Below are positions 1-10,700 of a stretch of 64,000 nucleotides of DNA, one piece after another (the first letter of the stretch is position 1; every line of letters begins with the position of its first letter). The DNA is from Blautia sp. An249. GTDB taxonomy: Bacteria > Bacillota > Clostridia > Lachnospirales > Lachnospiraceae. Location: positions 124,001-188,000 of the forward strand of contig NZ_NFJL01000002.1 of the NCBI RefSeq assembly GCF_002159835.1, given 5' to 3'. Made by a program: the position numbers and the translations under genes. Below the pieces are notes generated by a model. The model did not search any database, was not told the origin of the DNA, and saw only the letters and a list, made by a program, of their open reading frames with translations.

Positions 1-1211
1 CGAAACTGACCATTGAGGAAGCTCCTGTGGATGAAGAAGCGATTTTCCAGGAGACCATGACAGAAGTTACCGCCTCCGTAGATGAAAACAATCAGGTAGT
101 GATTCAGTGGCAGCCGGTGGAAAATGCGAAGAGCTACGGTATTTACCGAAGAGCGGCAGACGGCAGCTCTTTTGAGGGAATCGCCGTGGCCTCTCAGAAA
201 GAACTTACTTATGTGGACAAAGAGGTAGTGGAAGGGGAGACCTATTACTATACGGTAAAAGCCTTCTGGGAAGAAGAGGCTCAGGGAATTACGAGCCGCT
301 ATCCGGTCAATGTCCATGTAACAATTCCAAATACCACCAAAGAACAGCAGGAAGCATTTAAACAGGTAATGCCCAGTGTAACTGCAAAAACAGATGACGG
401 CAGTGTTGTGGTAGAATGGGAAGAGATTGAACATGCAGCCAGCTACCGGATTTACCGGAAAGAAGCAGGAGGAAGCTTCAGCGGACTGGCCAATGTAAAA
501 GCAGGAGTTACCACTTATACGGATACCACTGCCCAGGAAGGAAAAACCTATTACTATACCGTAAAAGGTTTCTGGGAGGAAGATGCCAAAGGCGTTGCTA
601 CCCGGTACCCCTCCGATGTAAAAATCCAGGTTCCGGTAAGCTCTCTGGCAACTCCGTCCGTGAAAACCCGATCCGTCAACTACTGTACGGTGGAAGTGAC
701 CTGGAATAAGATCGCGGGCGCTGACAAATACGTGATTTACCGCAAAGAAGCAAAAGCAGGAACCGCCTTTAGATCCATCGGAACTGTAAACGGAGGCACT
801 CTGCAGTACCGGGACGGAAATGCAGAGATGGGCGTGAACTACTACTACACAGTAAAAGCTTATGCAGGAAGCATCTACAGCGACTACCAGAAGACAGTGA
901 CAGGAATGGCGGTACCGTCCTCACCGGCCTTAAGCGCATCCAGCAGCAGTAAGGGCGTGACCATTACCTGGACGGGATCCAAGGCAGGGGCAAATAAATT
1001 TGCAGACGGCTACCGGATCTTCCGAAAGACAGTAAACGGAAGCTGGAAGACGGTGGGAACCGTAGGAGCGAACACCAGAAGCTTTACCGACACCACCGGA
1101 GCCAAGGGCACCACTTATGTGTATACCGTTCGTGCTTATGTAAAACAGAGCAATGGAACCAATCTGTGGGGAACCTACAACACCACAGGGGTAACCGGAG
1201 TGAAAAAGTAA
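1..1211 (+). CDS. Secreted FN3-repeat protein, C-terminal part (5' end outside window)
   Basis: The reading frame is open at the left edge (frame begins at base 3), so only the C-terminus of a larger protein is present. The visible part is four fibronectin type III modules, about residues 15-105, 115-205, 210-300 and 302-400 of the fragment. They carry the recurring pattern SYRIYRKEAGGSF, then TYYYTVKGFW, then YP-D/V-V. The third module holds the only cysteine (NYCTVEV). The last module ends in GVTGVKK with no LPXTG motif, so any cell-wall attachment must be non-covalent or unknown. The GTG at 27 is an internal codon and is unlikely to be a real start. The same tail occurs in the next two genes, so the missing N-terminus is probably a signal peptide plus a carbohydrate-active or binding domain; that is inference. 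Confidence 0.85.
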   Translation, partial: KLTIEEAPVDEEAIFQETMTEVTASVDENNQVVIQWQPVENAKSYGIYRRAADGSSFEGIAVASQKELTYVDKEVVEGETYYYTVKAFWEEEAQGITSRYPVNVHVTIPNTTKEQQEAFKQVMPSVTAKTDDGSVVVEWEEIEHAASYRIYRKEAGGSFSGLANVKAGVTTYTDTTAQEGKTYYYTVKGFWEEDAKGVATRYPSDVKIQVPVSSLATPSVKTRSVNYCTVEVTWNKIAGADKYVIYRKEAKAGTAFRSIGTVNGGTLQYRDGNAEMGVNYYYTVKAYAGSIYSDYQKTVTGMAVPSSPALSASSSSKGVTITWTGSKAGANKFADGYRIFRKTVNGSWKTVGTVGANTRSFTDTTGAKGTTYVYTVRAYVKQSNGTNLWGTYNTTGVTGVKK

Positions 1212-1243
1212 AAAGAAAACGCGGAAAACCCGCCTGAATTGCC

Positions 1244-1290
1244 AAGGCTCCCGTACCGGTTTTATGACCGGGATGGGAGCCTTAAAATTT
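1244..1290 (+). terminator. Rho-independent terminator after the first FN3 gene
   Basis: AAGGCTCCC (1244-1252) pairs with GGGAGCCTT (1275-1283), and the loop can pair further (ACCGGT with ACCGGG). The T tract that follows is short (TAAAATTT), so termination may be only moderate. It separates the first surface gene from the next. Confidence 0.65.
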
Positions 1291-1432
1291 GGGGGAATGT
1301 AATTGATTGTGATTTTTGAACAGATATACCTAAAAAAAACAAACTTGTATGGTAAAAAAACAACTTTTTTCAGAAGGGATTCAAAATCAAATAAAAAAAC
1401 AAACAAAGTTCAAAAGAAATTTAAATAAATGC

Positions 1433-1461
1433 TTGTAAAAATCTGATAAACTATTCATAAC
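1433..1461 (+). promoter_or_regulatory. Candidate sigma-A promoter for the arabinofuranosidase gene
   Basis: TTGTAA (1433-1438) lies 17 bases before CATAAC (1456-1461) in a very A-rich stretch (1320-1480). The -10 box is poor, so the assignment is tentative. The 281-base gap between the genes holds this, the upstream terminator and the ribosome binding site AAGGAGG at 1479-1485. Confidence 0.35.
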
Positions 1462-1492
1462 GAAAAATAGCAAGTTGGAAGGAGGAACTGAG

Positions 1493-4400
1493 TTGAAAAG
1501 GAAAAATTTAATTTCCAAGTCATTGGTATGGCTTTTAACAGCTACCATGGCAGTCTCCGGACCGGCCGCTTCGGTTGGGGCTTCTGTTCTGGAAGAAGAT
1601 TCAGGAGACAGTATGATTCTCAGCCAGGAACTGGAAGAAATGGACGAATTCCTGGAAGAAGAGTCAGAAGAACTGATGGAAGAAGAGGACGGATCCGACG
1701 ATGAGATTCAGGATGAAGAAGACGGAATTGCCCCCAATTCCCTGGAAGAAGAGCAGGAAGTGCTGCATCTTTCTTTTGAGGGAACCATGGAGGACAGTTC
1801 GCCGACAGGCAATCAGGTAAGCGCAGCAGGAACGGAAACCTATACAGACGGTCTTAAAAAAGGGGAACAGGCATTTTTATTTGACGGAACGACCTATCTG
1901 AATCTGGGAACTTCCCCGGAACTGAATCCCTCCAGTCTGACCGTATCTTTCTGGGTGAATCCGGAAGAGACCATGAGCGGAGAACAGATCTTCTTCTGGA
2001 ACAAAGAGGAATACAATACAGACGGATGGTATCTGGCTTCTGAAAGCGATACGGCTCCGTTAGCCTTATCTGTGGGATCTGCAGACGGACAGCCCTATAA
2101 AGTCAGTGTCCGTACAGACAGGGATACGTTTTTCCCGGCCGGAGAATGGACGCAGGTGACGGTTACCTTTGACGCTGAAAGCAAGGATGTGAAGATTTAC
2201 CGTAACGGAGAAGAGCAGGAAACCCATATTGATTATGCCATCGGACAGGGCGGCGCCGACGGTGTGATTGATTCCGATAATACCATGCAGAAAGCCATCG
2301 GATACAACGGACCAAAATACAATGGTTCTTTCATGAAAAATATAGCTATGGATGAAGTATCCATCAGCAATTATGCCAAAGATGCAGAAACGATTCAGGC
2401 TGATTACGACGCACAGAAACCGGCGGCCTATGAGCAGCAGCAGATCCATCTCTCTTTCGAGGGAAATTTGGAAGACAGCTCCAGTGGAGGACATACAGTA
2501 ACTGCCAATGGAACAGAGAACTATACCGAGGGGGCCAAAGAAGGAACCCAGGCCTTCCAGTTTGATGGAAAGACGTATCTGGATCTGGGAACTTCTCCGG
2601 AACTGAATCCCTCCAGCCTGACCACAGCTTTCTGGGTGAAACCGGAGACAACCATGTCAGGAGAACAGATCTTCGTCTGGAATAAAGAGGAGTGGTATAC
2701 AGACGGCTGGTATATCAGTTCGGAAAATAACAATACTCCGGTAGCAATTTCCATCGGCTCATCAGATTCAGGAAAACAGCCCTATAAAGTGTCCGTGAAA
2801 TCTGACAGAAGCAAATTCTTCCCGGCAGGGGAATGGACCCACGTGGCTGTCACCTTTGATGAAGAGACAAAAGAAGTAAAAATCTACAGAAACGGAAAAG
2901 AGCAGGAAACCAATATAGACTATGCCATCGGAAATAACGGGGCAGACGGCGTGATTGATCCGGACAACACCATGCAGAAAGCATTGGGATATAACGGACC
3001 AAAATATAACGGTGGTTATGCTTCCGTGGCGATGGACGAATTCTTAATTACAGATGCTCCTATGACCCAGGAAGAAATCATTGGGGTATATGAGGAATGC
3101 CGGGAATTTACCACAGAGGATGACTTAATCGCAGACTACGAAGCTTTAAGTCTCCCGTCTACGGTTGCAGCGGATATGATGCTTCCGGAAAAAGGGGAAA
3201 ACGGCAGCGCCATTGCCTGGGAATCTTCCAACGAAGAAGTTATCACCTCTGAGGGAAAGGTTACCGTTCCGGAAGAGGGCAGCGTGGAAGTGACTTTAAA
3301 GGCAACCCTTTCATTAAATGAAGAGACAAAAGAAAAAGAATTTATTGTTACGGTACAGAAACCGATTTTAGAGGAAGTGGATACCCAGTTTGTAACTGTA
3401 TCCGACGACTATCAGGTAAACGCTCTGGAAAAAGAGAACGAATACCTCCTTTCCATGAGTTCCGAAAAATTCCTGTATGAATTTTACATTGTTGCAGGTC
3501 TGGATCCGGCCACAGACAGCGGTTACGGCGGATGGGAAGCTTCCACCGGCAGCAACTTCAGAGGCCATTTCTTCGGACACTATATGTCTGCGCTCTCTCA
3601 GTCTTATGTGACCACAAGAGACGAAGCCACAAAAGAAGCCCTGCTGGAGCAGATCGTGGCAGCGGTAGAAGGTCTGAAGAAATGTCAGGATGCCTATGGA
3701 GAGGCTCATCCTTCCAGCCGAGGTTATATTTCCGCATTTAAAGAGAATCGTTTAGACGCGGTAGAAGGAACCGGATCCACCGATCAGGGAAATGTATTGG
3801 TTCCTTATTACAACCTGCATAAGGTACTGGCAGGACTGATTGACATTGCCAGAAACGTACAGGGAGATGTGGGAGAAGAGGCTCTGTCAGTAGCCTGCAA
3901 TTTCGGAGAATATCTGTATAACCGCAGCCAGACCTGGAGCGATTCTACCAAGAATACGGTTCTGAATATTGAGTACGGCGGAATGAACGAAGCATTGTAC
4001 AATCTGTTCTATATGACCGGGAACGAGCATTTTGAAGCGGTAGCAGAATGTTTTGATGAAACTGCCTTATTCGATCAGCTTGCCGCAGGAAACGACGTAC
4101 TGCCCAATAAACATGCCAATACCACCATCCCGAAATTTATCGGAGCTTTAAAACGGTATCAGGTGATGGACGCCAGAGGAGAAGTGACAGAGAAAGAAGA
4201 ACACTATCTTCAGGCCGCAGTTAACTTCTGGGATATTGTAATTGAACACCATACATACATCACCGGAGGAAACAGTGAGAGCGAACACTTCCGTGCAGAG
4301 GATACCCTGGGTGAACATGCCAATAACAGAAACTGTGAAACCTGTAATACTTATAACATGCTGAAACTATCCCGCGCCCTGTTCCAGGTAACCGGAGATA

Positions 4401-7400
4401 AGAAATACATGGATTATTATGAAAATACATATATCAATGCAATCTTATCTTCTCAGAATCCGGAAACAGGTATGAGCATGTACTTCCAGCCTATGGCGCC
4501 GGGATACTACAAACTTTACAGCACCCCATATGACAGCTTCTGGTGCTGCACTGGTACCGGCGTAGAGAACTTTACGAAGCTGGGCGATACCATTTATCTG
4601 AGAGAAGAAGGAAGACTTTATGTCAACATGTTCTTCAGCAGCAATTATGATGACGGAAGCATCAGTCTTTCTCAGGAAGCCAATATGCCAAATGAAGACG
4701 TGGTGAAATTTACCGTAAACCAGACAGACGGCAGCGTGATTTATGTGCGTCAGCCAGACTGGCTGGCAGCAGACGCCACCATCAAAGTCAACGGAGCAGT
4801 AAAAGAGATTTCAGCGGAAAACGGATATTTCCCCATCGAAGCTTCAGCAGGAGATGAAATCGAAATTACCATGCCCATGGAAGTTACCTATGTGGCAATG
4901 CCGGATAAGCCCAATATGATCGCCTTTAAGTATGGTCCTATGGTGCTTAGCACAGGCCTCGGCACAAAGGACATGGACAAACAGGAAGGCGCCGGAATCA
5001 TTGTTTACGCACCGGTTCTTGACCGTACGGCTGTTACTACGATTAATCTGAAGGATGAGACTGTAGAAGAATGGAAAGCCAATCTGAAAGAGAATCTGGT
5101 TCGGATTGAAGACAGCGAAGACGGACAGGTACAGTTTAAACTGCAGGGAACGGATCAGGATGACAATCTGATTTATACCCCTCATTATCTGCGTTATAAT
5201 GAGAGATACGGTCTGTATATGAATTTTGCAGAACCGGATTCTGCAGAACTGCAGGCGCAGATCCTGGAGAATAAGGTGGCTTTAAGAGAGCAGGAATCCA
5301 GTTCTGCTTACCTGGATAACTTCGACAATAACAATTATGAAATGGCTCAGAACCTTCAGGCGTCTGACAATTCCGGTGTGGGAACCTACGGCGGCCGTCA
5401 GTACCGCCATGCCGAAGCAGGCGGCTGGTTCAGCTATCAGATGAAGGTGGATCCGGAAGCAGAGAAAAATTATCTGTCTGTTACTTATACAAAGGCAGAT
5501 AACGGAAGAAGCTTCGACATTTACTTAAACGGAGAAAAATTTGTGACAGAGCGTCTGAATTCTTCCGGGCAGGAGGTCACCAGTGATGGTTTCTATACGA
5601 TCCGCAGAGAAATTCCGGCGAAGTATCTGACGGAAGATCAACTGACTGAGGATGGCAGAATTACCATCAAATTCCAGTCCACCGGCGGTCTTGTAGGCGG
5701 TCTCTACGGAATCAGCATTAATACAGACTACGATACCAATCCGAACCTGAAAGATCTGACTTTCTCCGCAGGCGAATGGGATCAGCCTTTCGATCCGGAA
5801 GTGAAAGAATATACCATAACGGTTCCAAAGGATACCGAGTCTGTGAAAATGAAAGCAACACCGGTTAAAGACAGCGGACTGGTTTATGTAGGAGACATTC
5901 TGATTGACGATACACAGTTAAGAACGATTGTCCTTGGGGAAGAATCAACTGATGTGGTCTTAAATACAAAGGCGCAGGATCATGAGACGGCAGCTTCTTA
6001 CACCATCCATATTGTAAAAGGAGAGGAAGAAGAAGTCGATACGGAACAGGAAGAATTCCAGAATACCACTACCCAAGTAACGGCTTCTGTCTATAATGAA
6101 AGCCAGGTACTGGTAGAATGGGAACCGGTCAAGAACGCACAGAGTTACGGCGTATACCGGAAAGCAGAAGGGGAAGAGGAATATCAGCAGATTGCAGTTC
6201 TCGGAAAAGATGTGCTCTCCTATGTGGATAAAGAGACGGAACCGGAGAAGACGTATTCCTACACAGTCAAAGGATTCTGGGAAGCAGACGGACAGGGAAT
6301 CAGCACCAAATATCCCACGGACGTACAGGTAACCCTTCCGGCAGATGCGGAACAGCTTCAGAAAGACTTCCAGGAAGTAATGCCGGAAGTAACGGCTGCG
6401 GTTCAGGAAGACGGAACGGTCTCCGTTGACTGGGAATCCATTGATAATGCAAAGAGCTACCGGATTTACCGGAAGACAGAAGGCGGAAGCTTTAAAGGAA
6501 TTGCCACCACAGATGCCGATACCACTTCTTACGTGGATCGTACGGCTCAGGCCGGAGTGACTTACTATTATACCGTGAAAGGTTACTGGGAGGCAGAAGC
6601 CCAGGGAGTCTGCACCAAATATCCCACGGACGTAAAAGTTTCCCTGCCGCTGACCGAAGAAGAATTTGCTACCTTAATGCCATCAGTGACTGCTGCTGTA
6701 AACGAAGATCAGAGCGTAACAGTAAACTGGAAAGAAATCACAGGGGCAAAGAGCTACCGGATTTACCGGAAAGAAGCAGGCGGAAGCTTCACGGGACTGG
6801 CAAACGCAGAAGCAGGAACCACCTCCTATGTGGACAAAACAGCCAAACCGGGAACTACCTATTTCTATACCGTGAAAGGGTTCTGGGAAGCAGATGCAAA
6901 GGGAACCGCCACCAAATATCCTTCTGACGTACAGGTTAAGATTCCAGCAGACAGTCTGGAAACCCCGGTGGTAAGCACCCGTTCCCTGAACTACTGCACC
7001 GTGGAAGTAAGCTGGGATAAGGTTGCCGGAGCAGATAAATATGTGATTTACCGGAAAGAAGCAAAGGCCGGAACGTCCTTTAAGTCTATCGGAACTGTCA
7101 GTGCATCCGTTCTGAGCTTCCGTGACGGAAATGCGAAAATGGGCGTGAGCTACTATTATACAGTAAAAGCTTATGCAGGAAGTCAGTACAGTGATTACCA
7201 GAAGAACGCCACAGGAATGGCTGTGCCGTCTTCTCCGTCCTTAAGCGCATCCGGAAACAGCAGGGGCGTAACCATTACCTGGACCGGATCCAAAGCAGGA
7301 GCCAACACCTTTGCAGACGGTTACCGGGTATTCAGAAAGACAGCAGGCGGAAGCTGGAAAACCATAGGAACTGTAGGAGCAAACACCAGAAGCTTTACCG

Positions 7401-7522
7401 ATACTACAGGAACGAAGGGAACCACCTACTACTATACTGTACGGGCATATGTAAAACAGAGCAATGGAACAAACCTCTGGGGTACTTATAATGCAGCAGG
7501 AGTAAAAGGCGTAAAGAAATAA
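1493..7522 (+). CDS. Secreted GH127-type beta-L-arabinofuranosidase with LamG and FN3 domains
   Basis: A TTG start at 1493 is preferred over the TTG at 1475 because AAGGAGG (1479-1485) sits 7 bases before it; this gives 2009 residues. Order: signal peptide (about 1-31); acidic Glu/Asp-rich linker (35-85); two LamG/concanavalin-like domains (about 90-310 and 316-530); an Ig-like domain (about 544-625); a DUF1680/GH127 catalytic region (about 626-1270); a jelly-roll-like domain (about 1280-1415); a cadherin-like beta-sandwich (about 1416-1510); five FN3 modules (about 1523-2009). The motif CETC (948-951) and the pair WCC (Cys1018, Cys1019) match the Glu-X-Cys and Cys-Cys zinc/nucleophile pattern known for HypBA1, so Cys1018 is the expected nucleophile. 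The likely substrate is beta-L-arabinofuranosyl groups of plant glycans. GH146 is a close alternative family. Confidence 0.85.
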   Translation: MKRKNLISKSLVWLLTATMAVSGPAASVGASVLEEDSGDSMILSQELEEMDEFLEEESEELMEEEDGSDDEIQDEEDGIAPNSLEEEQEVLHLSFEGTMEDSSPTGNQVSAAGTETYTDGLKKGEQAFLFDGTTYLNLGTSPELNPSSLTVSFWVNPEETMSGEQIFFWNKEEYNTDGWYLASESDTAPLALSVGSADGQPYKVSVRTDRDTFFPAGEWTQVTVTFDAESKDVKIYRNGEEQETHIDYAIGQGGADGVIDSDNTMQKAIGYNGPKYNGSFMKNIAMDEVSISNYAKDAETIQADYDAQKPAAYEQQQIHLSFEGNLEDSSSGGHTVTANGTENYTEGAKEGTQAFQFDGKTYLDLGTSPELNPSSLTTAFWVKPETTMSGEQIFVWNKEEWYTDGWYISSENNNTPVAISIGSSDSGKQPYKVSVKSDRSKFFPAGEWTHVAVTFDEETKEVKIYRNGKEQETNIDYAIGNNGADGVIDPDNTMQKALGYNGPKYNGGYASVAMDEFLITDAPMTQEEIIGVYEECREFTTEDDLIADYEALSLPSTVAADMMLPEKGENGSAIAWESSNEEVITSEGKVTVPEEGSVEVTLKATLSLNEETKEKEFIVTVQKPILEEVDTQFVTVSDDYQVNALEKENEYLLSMSSEKFLYEFYIVAGLDPATDSGYGGWEASTGSNFRGHFFGHYMSALSQSYVTTRDEATKEALLEQIVAAVEGLKKCQDAYGEAHPSSRGYISAFKENRLDAVEGTGSTDQGNVLVPYYNLHKVLAGLIDIARNVQGDVGEEALSVACNFGEYLYNRSQTWSDSTKNTVLNIEYGGMNEALYNLFYMTGNEHFEAVAECFDETALFDQLAAGNDVLPNKHANTTIPKFIGALKRYQVMDARGEVTEKEEHYLQAAVNFWDIVIEHHTYITGGNSESEHFRAEDTLGEHANNRNCETCNTYNMLKLSRALFQVTGDKKYMDYYENTYINAILSSQNPETGMSMYFQPMAPGYYKLYSTPYDSFWCCTGTGVENFTKLGDTIYLREEGRLYVNMFFSSNYDDGSISLSQEANMPNEDVVKFTVNQTDGSVIYVRQPDWLAADATIKVNGAVKEISAENGYFPIEASAGDEIEITMPMEVTYVAMPDKPNMIAFKYGPMVLSTGLGTKDMDKQEGAGIIVYAPVLDRTAVTTINLKDETVEEWKANLKENLVRIEDSEDGQVQFKLQGTDQDDNLIYTPHYLRYNERYGLYMNFAEPDSAELQAQILENKVALREQESSSAYLDNFDNNNYEMAQNLQASDNSGVGTYGGRQYRHAEAGGWFSYQMKVDPEAEKNYLSVTYTKADNGRSFDIYLNGEKFVTERLNSSGQEVTSDGFYTIRREIPAKYLTEDQLTEDGRITIKFQSTGGLVGGLYGISINTDYDTNPNLKDLTFSAGEWDQPFDPEVKEYTITVPKDTESVKMKATPVKDSGLVYVGDILIDDTQLRTIVLGEESTDVVLNTKAQDHETAASYTIHIVKGEEEEVDTEQEEFQNTTTQVTASVYNESQVLVEWEPVKNAQSYGVYRKAEGEEEYQQIAVLGKDVLSYVDKETEPEKTYSYTVKGFWEADGQGISTKYPTDVQVTLPADAEQLQKDFQEVMPEVTAAVQEDGTVSVDWESIDNAKSYRIYRKTEGGSFKGIATTDADTTSYVDRTAQAGVTYYYTVKGYWEAEAQGVCTKYPTDVKVSLPLTEEEFATLMPSVTAAVNEDQSVTVNWKEITGAKSYRIYRKEAGGSFTGLANAEAGTTSYVDKTAKPGTTYFYTVKGFWEADAKGTATKYPSDVQVKIPADSLETPVVSTRSLNYCTVEVSWDKVAGADKYVIYRKEAKAGTSFKSIGTVSASVLSFRDGNAKMGVSYYYTVKAYAGSQYSDYQKNATGMAVPSSPSLSASGNSRGVTITWTGSKAGANTFADGYRVFRKTAGGSWKTIGTVGANTRSFTDTTGTKGTTYYYTVRAYVKQSNGTNLWGTYNAAGVKGVKK

Positions 7523-7532
7523 GCAATAGAGA

Positions 7533-7576
7533 AAAAGGAGTCCAAAAGTCATAAAAAAGACTTTTGGGCTCCTTTT
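7533..7576 (+). terminator. Strong rho-independent terminator
   Basis: AAAAGGAGTCCAAAAGTC (7533-7550) pairs with a right arm at 7559-7576 with a single mismatch around an 8-base A-rich loop, and ends in TTTT. It closes the arabinofuranosidase transcript. Confidence 0.85.
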
Positions 7577-7717
7577 AGTTATAGAAGAAAAATATCAGGA
7601 AAACAGGGCCGGATTTGTAAAATTATTCGGAAAAATAAAAAAGAGATGGAGAAGACAGAGGATTTATCGTATAATAATGACAACAGTGAAATAAGATTAC
7701 AAATAAAGGAGGTAAAA

Positions 7718-10700
7718 ATGAGAAAAAAGAAAAAATATACAAGAGTTCTGGCCTGTTTTCTGGCGGCGGTTATGACGGCAGCCAGTTTCCCTGTTTCTGC
7801 CTGGGGAACTGTACTGGAAGAAAGTCCGCCTCTGGAAGAGGAGCTGCTGAATCAGGAAGAGATGCTTCTGCAGGAGGAAGATGAGCCGGAAGGAGAACTG
7901 CTGGAAGATCCTTCGGCAGATTCCGGAGAAACCAATGGGGGAATACAGCCCTTATCCGATGAGGATCTGCCCGAGGAGAATGTGCTTCAGGTAGACGGAG
8001 TGGATGCATTTACCGTAAACTCCGGCGAGGGCTGGTCTTATGACGCAGACGCAGGCATTCTGTATCTGGACGGCTATGACGGCGGCCGGATTGTAACCAG
8101 ATGTGATTTGATTGTGGAACTGGCGGCAGGCAGTTACAATAAGATAACCGTGGATTCCGGCACCGGCCTTGGAAACGGAATCAGTTTCGGAGAGAATTAT
8201 ACACTGGACATCCGCGGAGCAGAAGGGGGAGAAAAGCCCACATTAGAAGTTAACGGAACTTCCCATGCCATTCAGGCGGTGGGAAGCATGAGCCTGAAAA
8301 ACTTAAATATTATCGCCTCAAACGAAGCGGAAGACGGCATGGATGGAAGCTGCGGAACCATTTTTTCCGAGTATAATCTGACAGTAGAAAACTGTTCTCT
8401 GGATTTAACATCCAATGGAGCCGCTCTGACCTGCTTTGACGCCCTGACTGTTACAAACAGTAATGTTGTTATTGACGCCGATGTGGTGGGGATTCATGCC
8501 AATAACAGGAATCTGACGATTTCAGATACTTACCTGGAAGTCAGCGCAAAAGCTTCCGCAGCCCTTCAGAGCCGGTTCGGAGGGGTATATCTGACCAACT
8601 GTACCGGAACATTAACCGCTGACCAGGTGGCAGTCAGTACCCAGAATCTGGATAAAAAATATATCACCCAGATGACCGGCTGTGAATTAACCATTACGGC
8701 TCCCTATGGAGTGCTATCCTATGGAGATGTAAAGGTGAGCGGAGGTGAGCTGGAATTTAAAGGCAATCTCATTGGAATCTGGGCCTATACGGCAGATGCC
8801 GGACAGTATACCGGAGATATTTATATCAGCGATAGGGCGTGGGTGATGAGCGATACGGTTAAGTACATATGTCAGGCCTCCGGCAGTTTCAACTGGGACT
8901 CCAGTTCTTTTATCAGAGGAGTTGTTTTTACAGAGAAGACGCTCTATATGCACGGAAATTTCCAGACGCAATATGACTATGTACTAAACGCCGGACAGAA
9001 TCTGGAAGTGGTAGGCGGAGCGGACGTCGTTATTTCAGGTGGAAAAACTCTGGATACTTCTGCCGGCGGAACTTTTGTGAATAATGGAATTCTTACAAAC
9101 CAGGGAACCGTACGTTATAACGGAGCCAGCACAGAAAATAATATCTGGATTGACAATCAGGGAGACATGATAGCTGCAGATCAGAATCCTTTGACAAACA
9201 ATAATCGGGTTTCCAGTATCTGTACAAAGTTATTTGCAGTTATCGGAAATGAAATTGAGGTCCAGCATGATTGGAATCAGGGAGAGGTAACCAAGCCGCC
9301 TACCATTTATGAAGACGGGGTGAAAACCTTTACCTGTCAGTATGACAACAGTCATACCTATACAGAACCCATAGCGAAACTGGTGAAGGCAGATTATACC
9401 GGCGTGGAAAAAGTGATAGAGGAAGCCGGGAAGCTGAATCCTGAGAATTATGAGGATTTCTCAGAGGTAACGAAAGCCATAGAATCCGTACAGTGGGATC
9501 TGGATGAAAGCCGTCAGTCGGAGGTAGACGCCATGGCAGCGGCAATTCAGAATGCCCTGGACGCTCTGGTGGAACTGCCGGATCTGGCGGAAGTGACCGG
9601 CCCGGGAATGGACAGCCAGGTATTTAAGTCTCTGGAAAAAGCTCTGAAAGCCATTGAAGAACAGGAGGAAAAAGGAACCTACATCCTTACCCTTCTGGCC
9701 GATCAGGAATGGAACGTCCAGGGAGAAGCAGCTCTCCCTGCAAAGGGACTGGTTCTGGATGGCGGCGGCAGGAGCCTGAAAGCGGGAGAAGGACTTCAGA
9801 CCATTGCCGCAGCGGAAAGCCTTACCCTGAAAAATGTGAAACTGGAGATGGGAGGCACGGATCTGGTCATCCGGGCAGAAGCCAGCAAGAAGAAAATTAC
9901 CATCGAAGACAGCGTGACAGGAACTTTAAAAGGCTTAAGGGATGAGACGAATCCTCAGCGTTCTTTCTATGTGGATTTCGTAATTTACGGACAGAACCTG
10001 GAAATCGGAAGTATCACAGGAGTCAGAAATTATCTGAATAATAAAGTGACCGATCTGTTCCTGTATAACTGGGGCAGCAAGGACGAACCGGTGAATATGA
10101 CCGCAGAAGGTATTACCGATCTGGCAGGTTGTGAGATTGACAACAGTTATCTGCTTTTAACAGGGGACTGCAGCAGTCTGGGATACCTGAGAAATGAAAG
10201 TCCGGAGGGAATCATTGAGATTTATGTGTCAGGAGAGACTCTGATTGACGGATTCAGTATGCAGGGAGCCAAAAATCTGAACGTAAGCCTGAAAGAAGGG
10301 GCGAAACTGACAGTAAGTGAAAACGTATGGGGAACCATTCCTCTCTCTCTGGAGAAACCAGTCCCAGGAGAAGTGGTGGTCCATGCGGAAAAAGGAAAAG
10401 CAGATTCCTTCACGTGGGAAGGTGACTCTGTTTATGAACTGGGATACCGGGAGAATGGAGACTATTTTGTCAAAGAGATTATGACAGAAGAGAAGTTCTC
10501 TCAGGAGATGCCGGTGGTGACAGCCACTGTTTTAGAAGATCGAAGCGTAAACGTCAGTTGGGAGCCGGTGGAGAAAGCCGCCAGTTACCGGGTATACAGG
10601 AAAGAAGCAGGAGGCAGCTTTAAAGGACTGGAAACCGTAAGCGGGGCTCAGAGTTCCTATGTGGATAAAACAGCCGAACCGGGGGCAACTTACTATTATA

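Noticed and set aside
930-1406. A 158-residue reading frame on the minus strand opposite the FN3 tail
   Set aside because: It mirrors a highly repetitive coding region, has no ribosome site and lies across the terminator, so it is a shadow of the real gene. Similar frames opposite the other FN3 tails (7241-7552, 11460-11642) were rejected for the same reason.
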